A stretch of DNA of 59,281 nt from Bacteroidota bacterium (lineage in GTDB: Bacteria > Bacteroidota > Bacteroidia > Chitinophagales > Chitinophagaceae): NCBI GenBank assembly GCA_025363385.1, contig JANYEA010000092.1:1-59281 (forward strand), written 5' to 3'. The notes below the pieces were generated by a model. It did not search any database. It was not told the DNA's origin and saw only the letters and a program-made list of their open reading frames with translations. Position numbers and translations under genes: made by a program. Positions 43,720-52,126 of the stretch are shown piece by piece. Each line of letters begins with the position of its first letter. The stretch's first letter is position 1.

Positions 43720-45174
43720 TTACATAAGTGATTGAATATGGTATTTTTTAAATCTTCCCTGAACATATTCAAAATTTAAAATCAAAATCAAAATCAAAAC
43801 AACAGCCATATACCCATATAATATTATATAACTAAGTCTAGGAACCAAAATTAAGTTGAATAAAAGAGCTAAGAAATTCGTGACTACAGAATAATTCAAT
43901 CTTATAGAAAGTGATTTTAGAATAAATTCATTAAAATGTATTATCAGTGCTACAAAAAAAGAAGTTAAAAATAAAACAATAAAATTTTTATTTGAAATTA
44001 TTAAAACAGATGCTGTTAAAGCACCATCACCTGGAGAGAACCCTTCTGGAGGGGTAAATCCATATAGTTCTGTTTGTAATTTTAGCAAGTCCATTTTTTT
44101 TGATAAAAAGAATACTCTTGAAAACTGCATAAAACTATTACCAATATCAGAATTATCATATTGATCTGCAAGAACAACATCTTGGGTACCTCCTAATCGT
44201 CCTACAAATCCAAAAAGGGCACCTTTAATAGATATAATATCTTTGGATTGAAGCAACTCCGAAGAAATAGAAAATATTGAATTCGCAGAATTGATACCTA
44301 CTACTCCAGAATCAATTTTATAAACATAATTTCTTGCAGTTTCTATATATGGAAATACTATTAAGAATAATGATATGCTTATTAATAATAAAACATATCG
44401 TTTATCAACTAATGCAAAAAATATTACTGGCAACCAGAACATTGTCAATGTTGTTCTACTTACTTGTGTTAACCCTGCCCACAAAGCATAAATAAGTAAA
44501 AAAATAGCAACTAAAAAAGAACGTTTAGTTCTTGAATAAAGCATAATAAGCAATATTGGTGCTATAAACCTTGAGAAGAAAAAAAGTATCCCAGACATTT
44601 TAAAAGGTAACCTAGGTGACTCAATTCCAGTTAATCCTATAGAATTATTAAACATCCAATAATTCATAAAAGCTAACAAAAATATAAACAACACTAAATA
44701 TAATAAGTTTTTTAGCTTTATAGTAGTTATTGTATTTCCCGATTTTTGAATACCCTTAGTATCCTTTTTAATAAAAGTAAATTTGATAGGTAAAAATTTT
44801 CTTAAAATGTAAATACTAAATGTCACACTATAAAGAAAAAAAAATACAAAAGAAAATGTTTTCAAGTATTTTAAAACACTAAAATCAAAATCTTTAATTG
44901 CAGAAAAACCATAAGGGGAATAAGAATCTTTATCGATAAAAAAAAAGGGGGATCCAACTGCATGAGCAAAGAAAAGCCCGATTAAGAAAAATTGCAAAGT
45001 TAGATGTTTAAAAAAAAAACTGGCAAGGAATAAAGGATAAAATAATAAAGAAATTACTACCCAAACAAAGAAAGGGTTATAATCAGTTGAAAATAATATA
45101 AATAGAATAGCACTACAAAATACGAAAAGAAAATAATAGCTCGTAAAGTTGTATAAAAACTTTTTATCAATCAT
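43720..45174 (-). CDS. wzy: O-antigen/EPS repeat-unit polymerase (Wzy), cluster B
   Basis: A 484-residue inner-membrane protein with 12 or more helices and a hydrophilic loop near 300-380 ('FGFVGRLGGTQDVVLADQY', 'PPEGFSPGDGALTASV'). This is the layout of oligosaccharide repeat-unit polymerases (oligo_trans-type Wzy). Sequence identity in this family is low, so the call rests on topology and position between Wzz and Wzx. The gene holds A/T homopolymers, including T10 at 45010-45019. A candidate promoter lies upstream at 45248. Confidence 0.8.
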   Translation of the reverse strand: MIDKKFLYNFTSYYFLFVFCSAILFILFSTDYNPFFVWVVISLLFYPLFLASFFFKHLTLQFFLIGLFFAHAVGSPFFFIDKDSYSPYGFSAIKDFDFSVLKYLKTFSFVFFFLYSVTFSIYILRKFLPIKFTFIKKDTKGIQKSGNTITTIKLKNLLYLVLFIFLLAFMNYWMFNNSIGLTGIESPRLPFKMSGILFFFSRFIAPILLIMLYSRTKRSFLVAIFLLIYALWAGLTQVSRTTLTMFWLPVIFFALVDKRYVLLLISISLFLIVFPYIETARNYVYKIDSGVVGINSANSIFSISSELLQSKDIISIKGALFGFVGRLGGTQDVVLADQYDNSDIGNSFMQFSRVFFLSKKMDLLKLQTELYGFTPPEGFSPGDGALTASVLIISNKNFIVLFLTSFFVALIIHFNEFILKSLSIRLNYSVVTNFLALLFNLILVPRLSYIILYGYMAVVLILILILNFEYVQGRFKKYHIQSLM

Positions 45175-45247
45175 ATAACTAATACCTCAGTAATAAAATG
45201 GAGAGGATTTGTTCCAATAATGAATTATTTTAAACTTATAATTTTCT

Positions 45248-45255
45248 CAAAACTA
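45248..45255 (-). promoter_or_regulatory. Candidate internal promoter in cluster B
   Basis: On the minus strand TAGTTTTG fits TAnnTTTG in the 117-bp gap between wzz and wzy. This is the largest gap in cluster B before the fcl/DUF268 end. It could drive the AT-rich wzy-to-DUF268 block separately. No well-spaced -33 element is seen. Confidence 0.35.
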
Positions 45256-45291
45256 TTCACATATACCCTCATTTATTCCAAATCGAAATTC

Positions 45292-46386
45292 CTAATCTTT
45301 CATAAGTGCCATAAACTTTACTTTGCCAATTAAATATATTGCTGCCGAAAAAGAACCAACAAAACCCCAAATTATCAATGACTTTAATTTTCCTTCCCTT
45401 TCTTTTTTCAATGGCAAAATTGGCTTATCGATTATCTGTATTAAAGGTGTTTCTTTTAATAATGTAACTTTTGCCAACTCTAAATTTGTAACCAATTGTG
45501 TTAGAATTGCTGTATTAGCTTGCACATCAACCTGCCTATGAGTACTTGGAACTCTTCGAATATTCAATGCCGGATTAAGGTTAAATGTATTATCACTCGC
45601 TTGCGCCACCCCAGTTATTGCACTATTCAATTCAATACGAATGCTATCAGCTTGTTTTTGAAGAATAGCTACATTCGTTCTTGCCTTTTTACTTTTTGTA
45701 TTGATATAAAATTCTGACACTTCTTTCACAATACTTTCAGTTAATAATTTTGAGAACAACTCGTTTTCCGTTGCAACGTCAACATTTATTATACTTACTT
45801 TTTTGTCTCTTTGTGCTACACTCAAATACCCCCCCCGTTCAGTTATATGTTGGTATATTATACCTAATAAACTATCTTTTTGTAAAGAATAGCTGCTTCT
45901 TTCAATATTCGGTAAATAATGGATATTCGATAATGACTCTTTTTTCTTTACTGCAACCCCTAACGCTGAAAAGTTCAAATAAAATTCAGCTAAAGTTGTT
46001 TTATTTCGATCAATTCCAATTTCATTTAAAAGCGCTTTTTCTACGATAAATCGACTTTTCATTAATTCTATTAAATTCGCTCCACTAAATGCCCCACCGG
46101 CATTAGATCCTAAATCAAATCCTAGAGAGCTTGCTATACCTAATGCTCCTGAAAGACCACCTCCGGATTTTTCATCTTCTAAAGCAAAACTTAATGAAGC
46201 TGTATAAGTTGGCTTTTGAAAAAAAGCATAGGCAAATCCAAAAGTTGCACCTAACAAAGCAGCAAGAGTTATAATCAACCATTTAGATTTTAAATACAGC
46301 ACCCATTCCTTCATTTTTAAAATCAGTTCTTTTAAACTGATCTCATCGTTGGGTTGCTGAATATTTGAATTATTTATTTCTGTCAT
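45292..46386 (-). CDS. wzz: Wzz-type chain-length regulator, cluster B (contains a G8 tract)
   Basis: A 364-residue polysaccharide co-polymerase with two membrane helices, near 36-55 and 337-356. The periplasmic domain shows 'LGIASSLGFDLGSNAGGAF' and 'NLIELMKSRFIVEKALL', parallel to the cluster A paralogue. There is no tyrosine-kinase domain. An uninterrupted G8 run in the coding strand (45829-45836) encodes Arg184-Gly185-Gly186. Slippage there would truncate the protein at mid-length. The frame is intact in this sequence. It lies 16 bp after the SLBB gene. Confidence 0.9.
   Translation of the reverse strand: MTEINNSNIQQPNDEISLKELILKMKEWVLYLKSKWLIITLAALLGATFGFAYAFFQKPTYTASLSFALEDEKSGGGLSGALGIASSLGFDLGSNAGGAFSGANLIELMKSRFIVEKALLNEIGIDRNKTTLAEFYLNFSALGVAVKKKESLSNIHYLPNIERSSYSLQKDSLLGIIYQHITERGGYLSVAQRDKKVSIINVDVATENELFSKLLTESIVKEVSEFYINTKSKKARTNVAILQKQADSIRIELNSAITGVAQASDNTFNLNPALNIRRVPSTHRQVDVQANTAILTQLVTNLELAKVTLLKETPLIQIIDKPILPLKKEREGKLKSLIIWGFVGSFSAAIYLIGKVKFMALMKD
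45829..45836 (-). repeat. G8 homopolymer inside wzz
   Basis: Eight consecutive C on the plus strand (G in the coding strand) in an otherwise AT-rich gene. It is the longest G/C homopolymer I saw in the window. Gain or loss of one base would shift the frame after residue 186. Confidence 0.9.
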
Positions 46387-46402
46387 GTAACGTACTCGAT
46401 TT

Positions 46403-48868
46403 TTATTTTTTCAACAAAACATATGTGGATACCAAAGAAAGTACTACAGTGGCAAAGCCTGCAATTTCAGCCATACTGGTAGCTTTTTTCTCACGCTTTT
46501 TAGGGATGATCAACTCGCATCCAGGCTCAATTCTTGGAAAGGATTTAATAAATAAAAAGTGCGAAGTAGATGCTGCTTTGCCGTTAGCATAGACCACATA
46601 TACTTTTGAACGATAGGCATTTATTGTAAAGCCACCTGCCGCGCTGATATAGTCTCTTAAACGATAGTTAGTTTGGTAAGGGATTTGTGTACTCAACAAT
46701 AATTCACCACTCACTTTTACCTGCGCATCATATTTTGGAATAGTTAACTCGTCCTTGTCTATCAATAACACGTCTTCAGTAGATCCTGGACTTTTTAAAA
46801 TACTTACTAAATCTAGCGGGATTTTATCGAATTCTCTCGTGATTTCTTCATTTACTGCTAAACCAGTACTGTCTTTATCTTTTAATGTTTTCAGTAATTT
46901 TTTAGAAGTCTCTTTAGCCTTTTCTTTTTCCAAATCCGTTTTATAACGCTTGATATAAGCCCCCGCTATATACGCATCAGGCGCAACACCTCCGGCACGA
47001 TTTAGCAAATCACTCACACGATCATTAGAACTACTTAAAGCATAAGGTCCCGGATATTGAACTATACCATTAACTAAAACAGATTGAGGTAATTTATATC
47101 CTGCTATTTTACGTACCGTAATTACATCAAAAGGTTGTAAAGCAATATTGTCGTTAAAATCCGCCATTCCTCCTTTGTTTACTTTCGTCTTGATTAAAAC
47201 GCTGGTTCTTTGATCGTTCATCGCCAAGCTATCTCTTCTTAATAATCGTGCTATTTCTACACTCTGATAAGCTGCATCGGTAAACCCGCCTGCTTGAATT
47301 ATCAAGTCCTTTAAAGATAATTTAGACACGTATTCATATTGGCCCGGCATTCTAATTTCGCCCTGAATAGTTACTTTAAAGGAATCTTTTAAATCTTGTA
47401 CAGAACTAATTAAAATTTCATCTTCTTTTTGCAATAAAAGATTGTGCACATCATCTCCATTCAATGCTTTTTTAACATCAAAAGAAAATAAAGATCTGGT
47501 TAAGTCCTCTTGATAACGTATAATGGAAGCGCGATCGGTATAAGCATCTGGTTTTAAGCCATCAGCCCTTCTGATCAAATCTGCTACCCTTAGGTTTGGT
47601 GTTAATTCATAAAAATCGGGCCTTTGTACTGCACCTGTTAAGGTTACTCTGTTTATATATCGATTCAGAATTTTTGATGCTACAAATACATCGCCGGTTT
47701 GTGGTTTATAATTATTAAAATCAACTGCAGTTAAATCATGCACCAATCTTTCTCTTTCGTTCTGTTGAAACACTTTTATAGAAGCGCGATAAGCAGTATC
47801 CGTAAAGCCAGAAGCAAAAGCTATAATATTGGAAAATGTTTCATTTGGCAATACTTCAAAAATACCTGGCCTCTTTACTTGGCCCTGTAATTCAACCCTT
47901 ACTTTATAAGAAGGGATCCGAATTACATCGTTATCTTTTAATCCAATATTGTCAGTCTGATCTCCATTCATTAACATCCGATAAAGATCCACTTTCCGTT
48001 CTACCTTACTATTTCGGACTAATTCAATTTCTCTAAAACTTCCAAATGCTGTTGGGCCACCACTCAAATACAATGCATTAAACACACTTGATAAGGATGA
48101 TAACCGATAGGTACCAGGTCTGTTGGCACCTATAATAGTTACTTTAATACTTCTGATCTTAGATAAGGAAACAGATAATTTGGATCCGCCTGATTTTAAA
48201 TAAGCATATGCACCATTACCCATGATGGTTTTTATTTTTTGGGTAGCTGCTTCTATGGATAATCCGCCCACTTTAATTTGGCCCACATTGGGAATATTGA
48301 TATTGCCTTCTGCAGAAACCAATAGATCGCCATTGTATTCTTGCACCCCATATACAGATACCTGGATTTGATCATCTGGACCAAGAATATAATTACTCGG
48401 TGTTGCCATATTTAAATTGGGCTCAAAACTAGGTGATACCGAAGTATATAATTCAGACCCAAAGATCAATGGATCGATCAAGGGTTTGAGTGGTTTTTCT
48501 TTATACTTTTCAGTATCTAATGAATCGGTGCTATTATCAATTTTTTCGGCACCTGTGGGTTTTGTTTTTTCTGGAGCCTTTAATTTACCTGCATTATTTT
48601 TAGTAGCTGGTTCGGCAAGCCTTTGTTTTAGTTTGGCATATTCCGCTGGAGACATTCCTTTAGCTAATGCCTGTTGCTCCACTTGATCAATGGTTACACC
48701 CGCACTAGTTAATTGTGTTTTTAACTTTGAGATATCAGCATCACTTAATAAATCTACTTTTACGGTGCTTAAATCCTTGCCCTTGAGCAGATCCTGTGCA
48801 TGAATAGACTTTGTGGTTAACAAAAACAGGGAAAGGCTAAGAACCAGCCATTTGATTTTAAAATTCAT
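46403..48868 (-). CDS. Polysaccharide export protein with SLBB repeats (Wza-like), cluster B
   Basis: An 821-residue envelope protein with a signal peptide (KWLVLSLSLFLLTTKSIHAQ). A low-complexity Lys/Pro/Thr linker spans about 85-120. A PES domain ('NYILGPDDQIQVSVYGVQEYNG') and about six SLBB units ('VTIIGANRPGTYRLSSLSSVF', 'VTIQGEIRMPGQYEY' and others) follow. A C-terminal hydrophobic helix (EIAGFATVVLSLVSTYVLL) ends it. It is paralogous to 19708-22152 and should be the outer export channel for the cluster B glycan. Confidence 0.92.
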   Translation of the reverse strand: MNFKIKWLVLSLSLFLLTTKSIHAQDLLKGKDLSTVKVDLLSDADISKLKTQLTSAGVTIDQVEQQALAKGMSPAEYAKLKQRLAEPATKNNAGKLKAPEKTKPTGAEKIDNSTDSLDTEKYKEKPLKPLIDPLIFGSELYTSVSPSFEPNLNMATPSNYILGPDDQIQVSVYGVQEYNGDLLVSAEGNINIPNVGQIKVGGLSIEAATQKIKTIMGNGAYAYLKSGGSKLSVSLSKIRSIKVTIIGANRPGTYRLSSLSSVFNALYLSGGPTAFGSFREIELVRNSKVERKVDLYRMLMNGDQTDNIGLKDNDVIRIPSYKVRVELQGQVKRPGIFEVLPNETFSNIIAFASGFTDTAYRASIKVFQQNERERLVHDLTAVDFNNYKPQTGDVFVASKILNRYINRVTLTGAVQRPDFYELTPNLRVADLIRRADGLKPDAYTDRASIIRYQEDLTRSLFSFDVKKALNGDDVHNLLLQKEDEILISSVQDLKDSFKVTIQGEIRMPGQYEYVSKLSLKDLIIQAGGFTDAAYQSVEIARLLRRDSLAMNDQRTSVLIKTKVNKGGMADFNDNIALQPFDVITVRKIAGYKLPQSVLVNGIVQYPGPYALSSSNDRVSDLLNRAGGVAPDAYIAGAYIKRYKTDLEKEKAKETSKKLLKTLKDKDSTGLAVNEEITREFDKIPLDLVSILKSPGSTEDVLLIDKDELTIPKYDAQVKVSGELLLSTQIPYQTNYRLRDYISAAGGFTINAYRSKVYVVYANGKAASTSHFLFIKSFPRIEPGCELIIPKKREKKATSMAEIAGFATVVLSLVSTYVLLKK

Positions 48869-48898
48869 ATTGATTAATTCGATTAAGAACTTACAAAT

Positions 48899-50815
48899 TT
48901 ATTTTGCTATGGAGATCACTTTTGTATCTCCATCTAATTTTTCATACACACTGTTCTGACTCAAGAACTCTGGAATTAATTCCTTCATCTTTGCCACCAT
49001 CTGCATATTTTGATCGCTTGAATTGATCATTTTGTGAAAGTCGTTAAATACCAACTCGATCATTGCTAATTCCACAGAACGTACTTTTGCAATCATAATT
49101 TTTTCGTGATAAGTAGGCTGCACATTTTCACCATCGTTTAATAACTCTTCGTATAATTTTTCACCAGGTCTTAACCCTGTATAAGAAATGGCAATATCTA
49201 TATTCGGTATCAAACCATATAAACGAATCATCTTCTTTGCTAAGTCTGAGATGGTTACCGCCTCTCCCATATCGAATACAAAAATCTCTCCTCCATTGCC
49301 CATGCTTCCTGCTTCCAATACTAATTGACAGGCTTCGGGTATGGTCATAAAATAGCGGGTAATATTCGGATGCGTAACCGTTACCGGGCCACCATTTTCG
49401 ATTTGCTCTTTAAAACGTAAAATAACAGACCCATTAGAACCCAACACATTTCCAAAACGTGTGGTGATGAATTTGGTATGATTCGTTGGTAAAGAAGACA
49501 GGCCTTGCACATACATTTCTGCCGCTCTTTTGGAAGCACCCATTACATTGGTAGGATTCACCGCTTTATCGGTAGATACCATTACAAAACGTTCTACCAA
49601 AAATTTCGTAGCTAGGTCTGCCATGATGCGTGTGCCAATAATATTGTTTTTGATGGCTTCAGCTGGACAGAGTTCCATCATGGGCACGTGCTTATAAGCT
49701 GCCGCATGATACACATAATGTGGTTTGAATTGTTCAAACAAATCGTGCATCCTTAATTCGGAAGTAATATCGGCCAAATAGGGAATGCAATTGACATGGT
49801 ATTTATTGTTTTGCAATTCTAACTCCATAGCATGCAAGGGAGATTCGGCCTGATCGCAAAGCACCACCAATTCCGGATGATAGGGTAATAGTTGACGCAC
49901 AATTTCGCTACCAATACTACCTGCAGCGCCTGTAACTAAGATACGCTTGCCCTTTACCTGACTCTTGATTTGTTGGTTATTGATATAGATGGCGTCTCTT
50001 TCTAATAAGTCTTCGATTTTTATAGAACGCAACTGATTGGTATTGAATTTTCCTTCTGTCCACTGTCCATAAGGCGGCACATTCAATACTTTGATATCGT
50101 GATCCAGACAAAAATCGACTATCTGATTTTTACGTTTCGTGGAAATGGTAAATGTTGCGATCACTAACTCATCGATGGGCTGACTTTTAATTAATTTTCC
50201 AAACTCCTCAAAGGAAATAATGGGGATTCCATCTAATATTTTTTTAGCTTTCTTTTTATTATCGTCGATAAATGAAACCAATTGAATGCTGTTTTGTGTG
50301 TCATGTTCTAATACACGCTTGGTGGCAATCCCTGCTTCTGCCGCGCCAAATATCACCACATATTTTTTCTTCATGCTGTAATTGCGTGAATAGGCAAACA
50401 CTACCTTTACTAAAACCCGATAAGAGATCAGCGCTAAAAAACTAAACGTGGCATAAATGATGATGATGACAGGAGTAAGGATAAATTTGTCTCCATAATT
50501 CTGAGAAATCAGGTGCACGAAGAAAAGAATACCGGAAGATAATAGCACCGAAACGGCAATTCTGGTAGCGTCTTGAAAACCAGTAAACCGCACGATGCCC
50601 GAAAAAGTTCGGAGGGATGTAAAAACTAAGGTGTTAATAATACCCATTAATAAAATGGTATTAATTAAAGATTCCCAGTTCATGCCCGTTACCGTGAGGT
50701 TGAGCTTGATAAGGATAGCAAAAAACAAACAAACTTTTGTAACGCCCAGATCCAAGAAAAAGATAATCCATCGCGGTACAATGCTGATCTTTTTTAGAAT
50801 GTTTTGCATATGCAT
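48899..50815 (-). CDS. Membrane-bound UDP-sugar 4,6-dehydratase (WbpM/CapD type)
   Basis: A 638-residue protein. Four N-terminal membrane helices (about 12-120) are followed by a first Rossmann domain ('IFGAAEAGIATKRVLEH') and a second, catalytic SDR domain ('VTGAAGSIGSEIVRQLL', 'YHAAAYKHVPMMELCPAEAIKNN', 'STDKAVNPTNVMGASKRAAEM'). It converts UDP-GlcNAc-type sugars to 4-keto-6-deoxy forms at the membrane. The Met in 'NVMGASK' replaces the usual Tyr, as in WbpM. It is the first gene of cluster B, with a promoter and leader upstream. Confidence 0.93.
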   Translation of the reverse strand: MHMQNILKKISIVPRWIIFFLDLGVTKVCLFFAILIKLNLTVTGMNWESLINTILLMGIINTLVFTSLRTFSGIVRFTGFQDATRIAVSVLLSSGILFFVHLISQNYGDKFILTPVIIIIYATFSFLALISYRVLVKVVFAYSRNYSMKKKYVVIFGAAEAGIATKRVLEHDTQNSIQLVSFIDDNKKKAKKILDGIPIISFEEFGKLIKSQPIDELVIATFTISTKRKNQIVDFCLDHDIKVLNVPPYGQWTEGKFNTNQLRSIKIEDLLERDAIYINNQQIKSQVKGKRILVTGAAGSIGSEIVRQLLPYHPELVVLCDQAESPLHAMELELQNNKYHVNCIPYLADITSELRMHDLFEQFKPHYVYHAAAYKHVPMMELCPAEAIKNNIIGTRIMADLATKFLVERFVMVSTDKAVNPTNVMGASKRAAEMYVQGLSSLPTNHTKFITTRFGNVLGSNGSVILRFKEQIENGGPVTVTHPNITRYFMTIPEACQLVLEAGSMGNGGEIFVFDMGEAVTISDLAKKMIRLYGLIPNIDIAISYTGLRPGEKLYEELLNDGENVQPTYHEKIMIAKVRSVELAMIELVFNDFHKMINSSDQNMQMVAKMKELIPEFLSQNSVYEKLDGDTKVISIAK

Positions 50816-50831
50816 TTGTTTTGAGGTTTAC

Positions 50832-50870
50832 ATGGCTTCGCCATTCTCAGTCACAAAATAATACTGAGAA
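50832..50870 (-). promoter_or_regulatory. Two adjoining hairpins in the cluster B leader
   Basis: ATGGC-TTC-GCCAT (50832-50844, 5-bp stem) touches TTCTCAGT / ACTGAGAA (50844-50870, 8-bp perfect stem, 11-nt loop). Both lie between the predicted transcription start and the first ATG of the operon. No T-run follows, so these are more likely control or stability structures than terminators. Confidence 0.45.
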
Positions 50871-50891
50871 ACTAAGCTGAAGATGATGTTT

Positions 50892-50899
50892 CAAAGATA
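50892..50899 (-). promoter_or_regulatory. -7 promoter box of cluster B
   Basis: On the minus strand this is TATCTTTG (fits TAnnTTTG). A TTTTG run at 50921-50925 lies 21 bp further upstream as a possible -33 element. The predicted leader is about 70 nt. Confidence 0.55.
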
Positions 50900-51041
50900 A
50901 AGAGATAACAGCTTGTAATCCAAAAACTGGCAAGACAAGCTCATTTCATCAGCGGGGAGGTTCTGAATTGAATTTAATCGTTTGCAATATTAAGTTATTA
51001 GAGCCACTTAACCTTAGAAATGCTGTTTGTTTTTATTTAAT

Positions 51042-51170
51042 TAAAGTGCTGTAAATGTTGAAATTAGTGGAAAAAAAATGATATAGGGAACATGATCTTA
51101 ATTGCACTTTATAAAAAGTATTTAGCTAATCATTACACTTTATGGTTTTTGAACATATAATTTCACTTTA
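51042..51170. repeat. Cluster of four CACTTTA sites
   Basis: CACTTTA occurs at 51105-51111, 51136-51142 and 51164-51170, with an inverted copy (TAAAGTG) at 51042-51048. The three direct copies are 31 and 28 bp apart, close to three helical turns. They lie just before the start of the two-gene cassette and look like possible regulator binding sites. Confidence 0.45.
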
Positions 51171-51182
51171 AAATGAATACAT

Positions 51183-51560
51183 ATGATAAGCAAAATCGTT
51201 ATTCAAGAACTCATTCAACTAAATCAGCTAGAGTTGAAATCAACTCATTCCAAACTTTGCATACCTATCATTAATAGGATTTATAAAAAAATGAAAGCTG
51301 GTATTCGGTTTTCGGGGATAAAAGTAGATCAAACATATATCTGTGATGGTCATCATAGATATATTGCATCACTCTTGGCAAATCTATCTCTTGAGCGGTT
51401 TACAACAAATAGCACTTCAGCAACTATTATAATCCCATGGGAATCAGTAATTTTCGGGGAGGAAGATTGGGATACTCCCAGTAAAATAAAAATGCTAAAC
51501 GAATTAGATGCAAAATACAACGAAATTCCAATTGAAAAAATCATTGAGTTGCTAAAATAA
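51183..51560 (+). CDS. Small ParB/sulfiredoxin-like protein with DGHHR motif
   Basis: A 125-residue protein. 'QTYICDGHHRYIASLLANL' (about 56-74) resembles the nucleotide-binding/phosphoryl-transfer loop of ParB-N/sulfiredoxin-like domains ('DGHHR' in place of 'GERR'). The preceding 'IPIINRIYKKMKAGIRFSGIKV' would supply the usual IPxxxI strand. A C-terminal helix (DTPSKIKMLNELDAKY) follows. No DNA-binding helix-turn-helix is visible, so it is not a partition ParB. It is encoded 18 bp before a HAD-type gene in the same direction, implying a two-gene operon. Function unknown. Confidence 0.65.
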   Translation: MISKIVIQELIQLNQLELKSTHSKLCIPIINRIYKKMKAGIRFSGIKVDQTYICDGHHRYIASLLANLSLERFTTNSTSATIIIPWESVIFGEEDWDTPSKIKMLNELDAKYNEIPIEKIIELLK

Positions 51561-51578
51561 GTTCTAATTTTACTTTAG

Positions 51579-52046
51579 ATGTTAATCTTCTTAGACATAG
51601 ATGGAGTAATGGTTCCAGCCAAAGGTTGGAAGGTTCCAGAATTAATGAATGATGGATTCCCTGCTTTTAGTAGTAAGGCAAGTAGAGTTCTTCAGAGTAT
51701 TATATCTGTTGATACTACCTTAATGCTAACTACTTCACATAAATCTAATTATTCAATCAAAGAGTGGGTTAATATTTTTAAAAAAAGAGGGATCGAAATA
51801 GAAAAAATAAAGTCACTAGAAAATAATAACTCAATCCATCGTACTAGAAAAGATGAGATTTTAAATTGGTTCAATACCAATGTTATTAATGATAACTATA
51901 TTATCATTGATGATGACACTTCTTTAAATGCTCTTCCAAAATATTTAAAAGAAAATTTACTGCTAACCAGTTCATTTATTGGTCTTACAGATGAGCATTT
52001 AGATACTATAAAAAGTATCATTACTAATCAATCTAATAGGAAATAA
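51579..52046 (+). CDS. HAD-superfamily protein, HAD_SAK-like (RNA-repair associated type)
   Basis: A 155-residue HAD-fold protein. Motif I is 'FLDIDGVMVP' (D6, D8), motif II 'LMLTTSHKS' (Thr51-Ser53) and motif IV 'IIIDDDTS' (D111-D113). The compact single domain without a cap matches the HAD_SAK group described in 'Swiss army knife' RNA-repair proteins. It should be a phosphatase or phosphotransferase, and the substrate is not evident. It is paired with the DGHHR protein upstream. The region is AT-rich compared with ispF-porV-porU. A hairpin repeat (R4) follows the stop codon. Confidence 0.72.
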   Translation: MLIFLDIDGVMVPAKGWKVPELMNDGFPAFSSKASRVLQSIISVDTTLMLTTSHKSNYSIKEWVNIFKKRGIEIEKIKSLENNNSIHRTRKDEILNWFNTNVINDNYIIIDDDTSLNALPKYLKENLLLTSSFIGLTDEHLDTIKSIITNQSNRK

Positions 52047-52081
52047 ATTATTTAGTTGCTGATTGAGAAATCATGAGTGTA

Positions 52082-52125
52082 CCCACCGCTGCTCTCGCTT
52101 TGCTCGGCGCCCCTCCCTGGAGGGG
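52082..52125 (+). repeat. Interspersed hairpin repeat, copy R4
   Basis: A CCACC end, a GC-rich linker and a perfect CCCCTCC-CT-GGAGGGG stem (52110-52125) give the same modules as R1-R3 but in the opposite orientation. It fills the gap between the convergent HAD and ispF genes, ending 1 bp before the ispF stop codon. In all four copies the CCACC end faces the upstream gene's stop codon. Confidence 0.7.
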
Positions 52126-52126
52126 A

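Larger units (their letters stand above)
50816..51182. other. Divergent intergenic region upstream of cluster B and the 51-kb cassette
   Basis: About 367 bp without a gene. The left part is the cluster B leader, with hairpins at 50832-50844 and 50844-50870 and a promoter box at 50892-50899. The right part (51040-51180) holds four copies of CACTTTA/TAAAGTG before the plus-strand cassette. Confidence 0.7.

Noticed and set aside
50816..50891. UpxY-type antitermination system for the polysaccharide operon
   Set aside because: Hairpins exist, but no NusG/UpxY-like gene is found at the head of either cluster.
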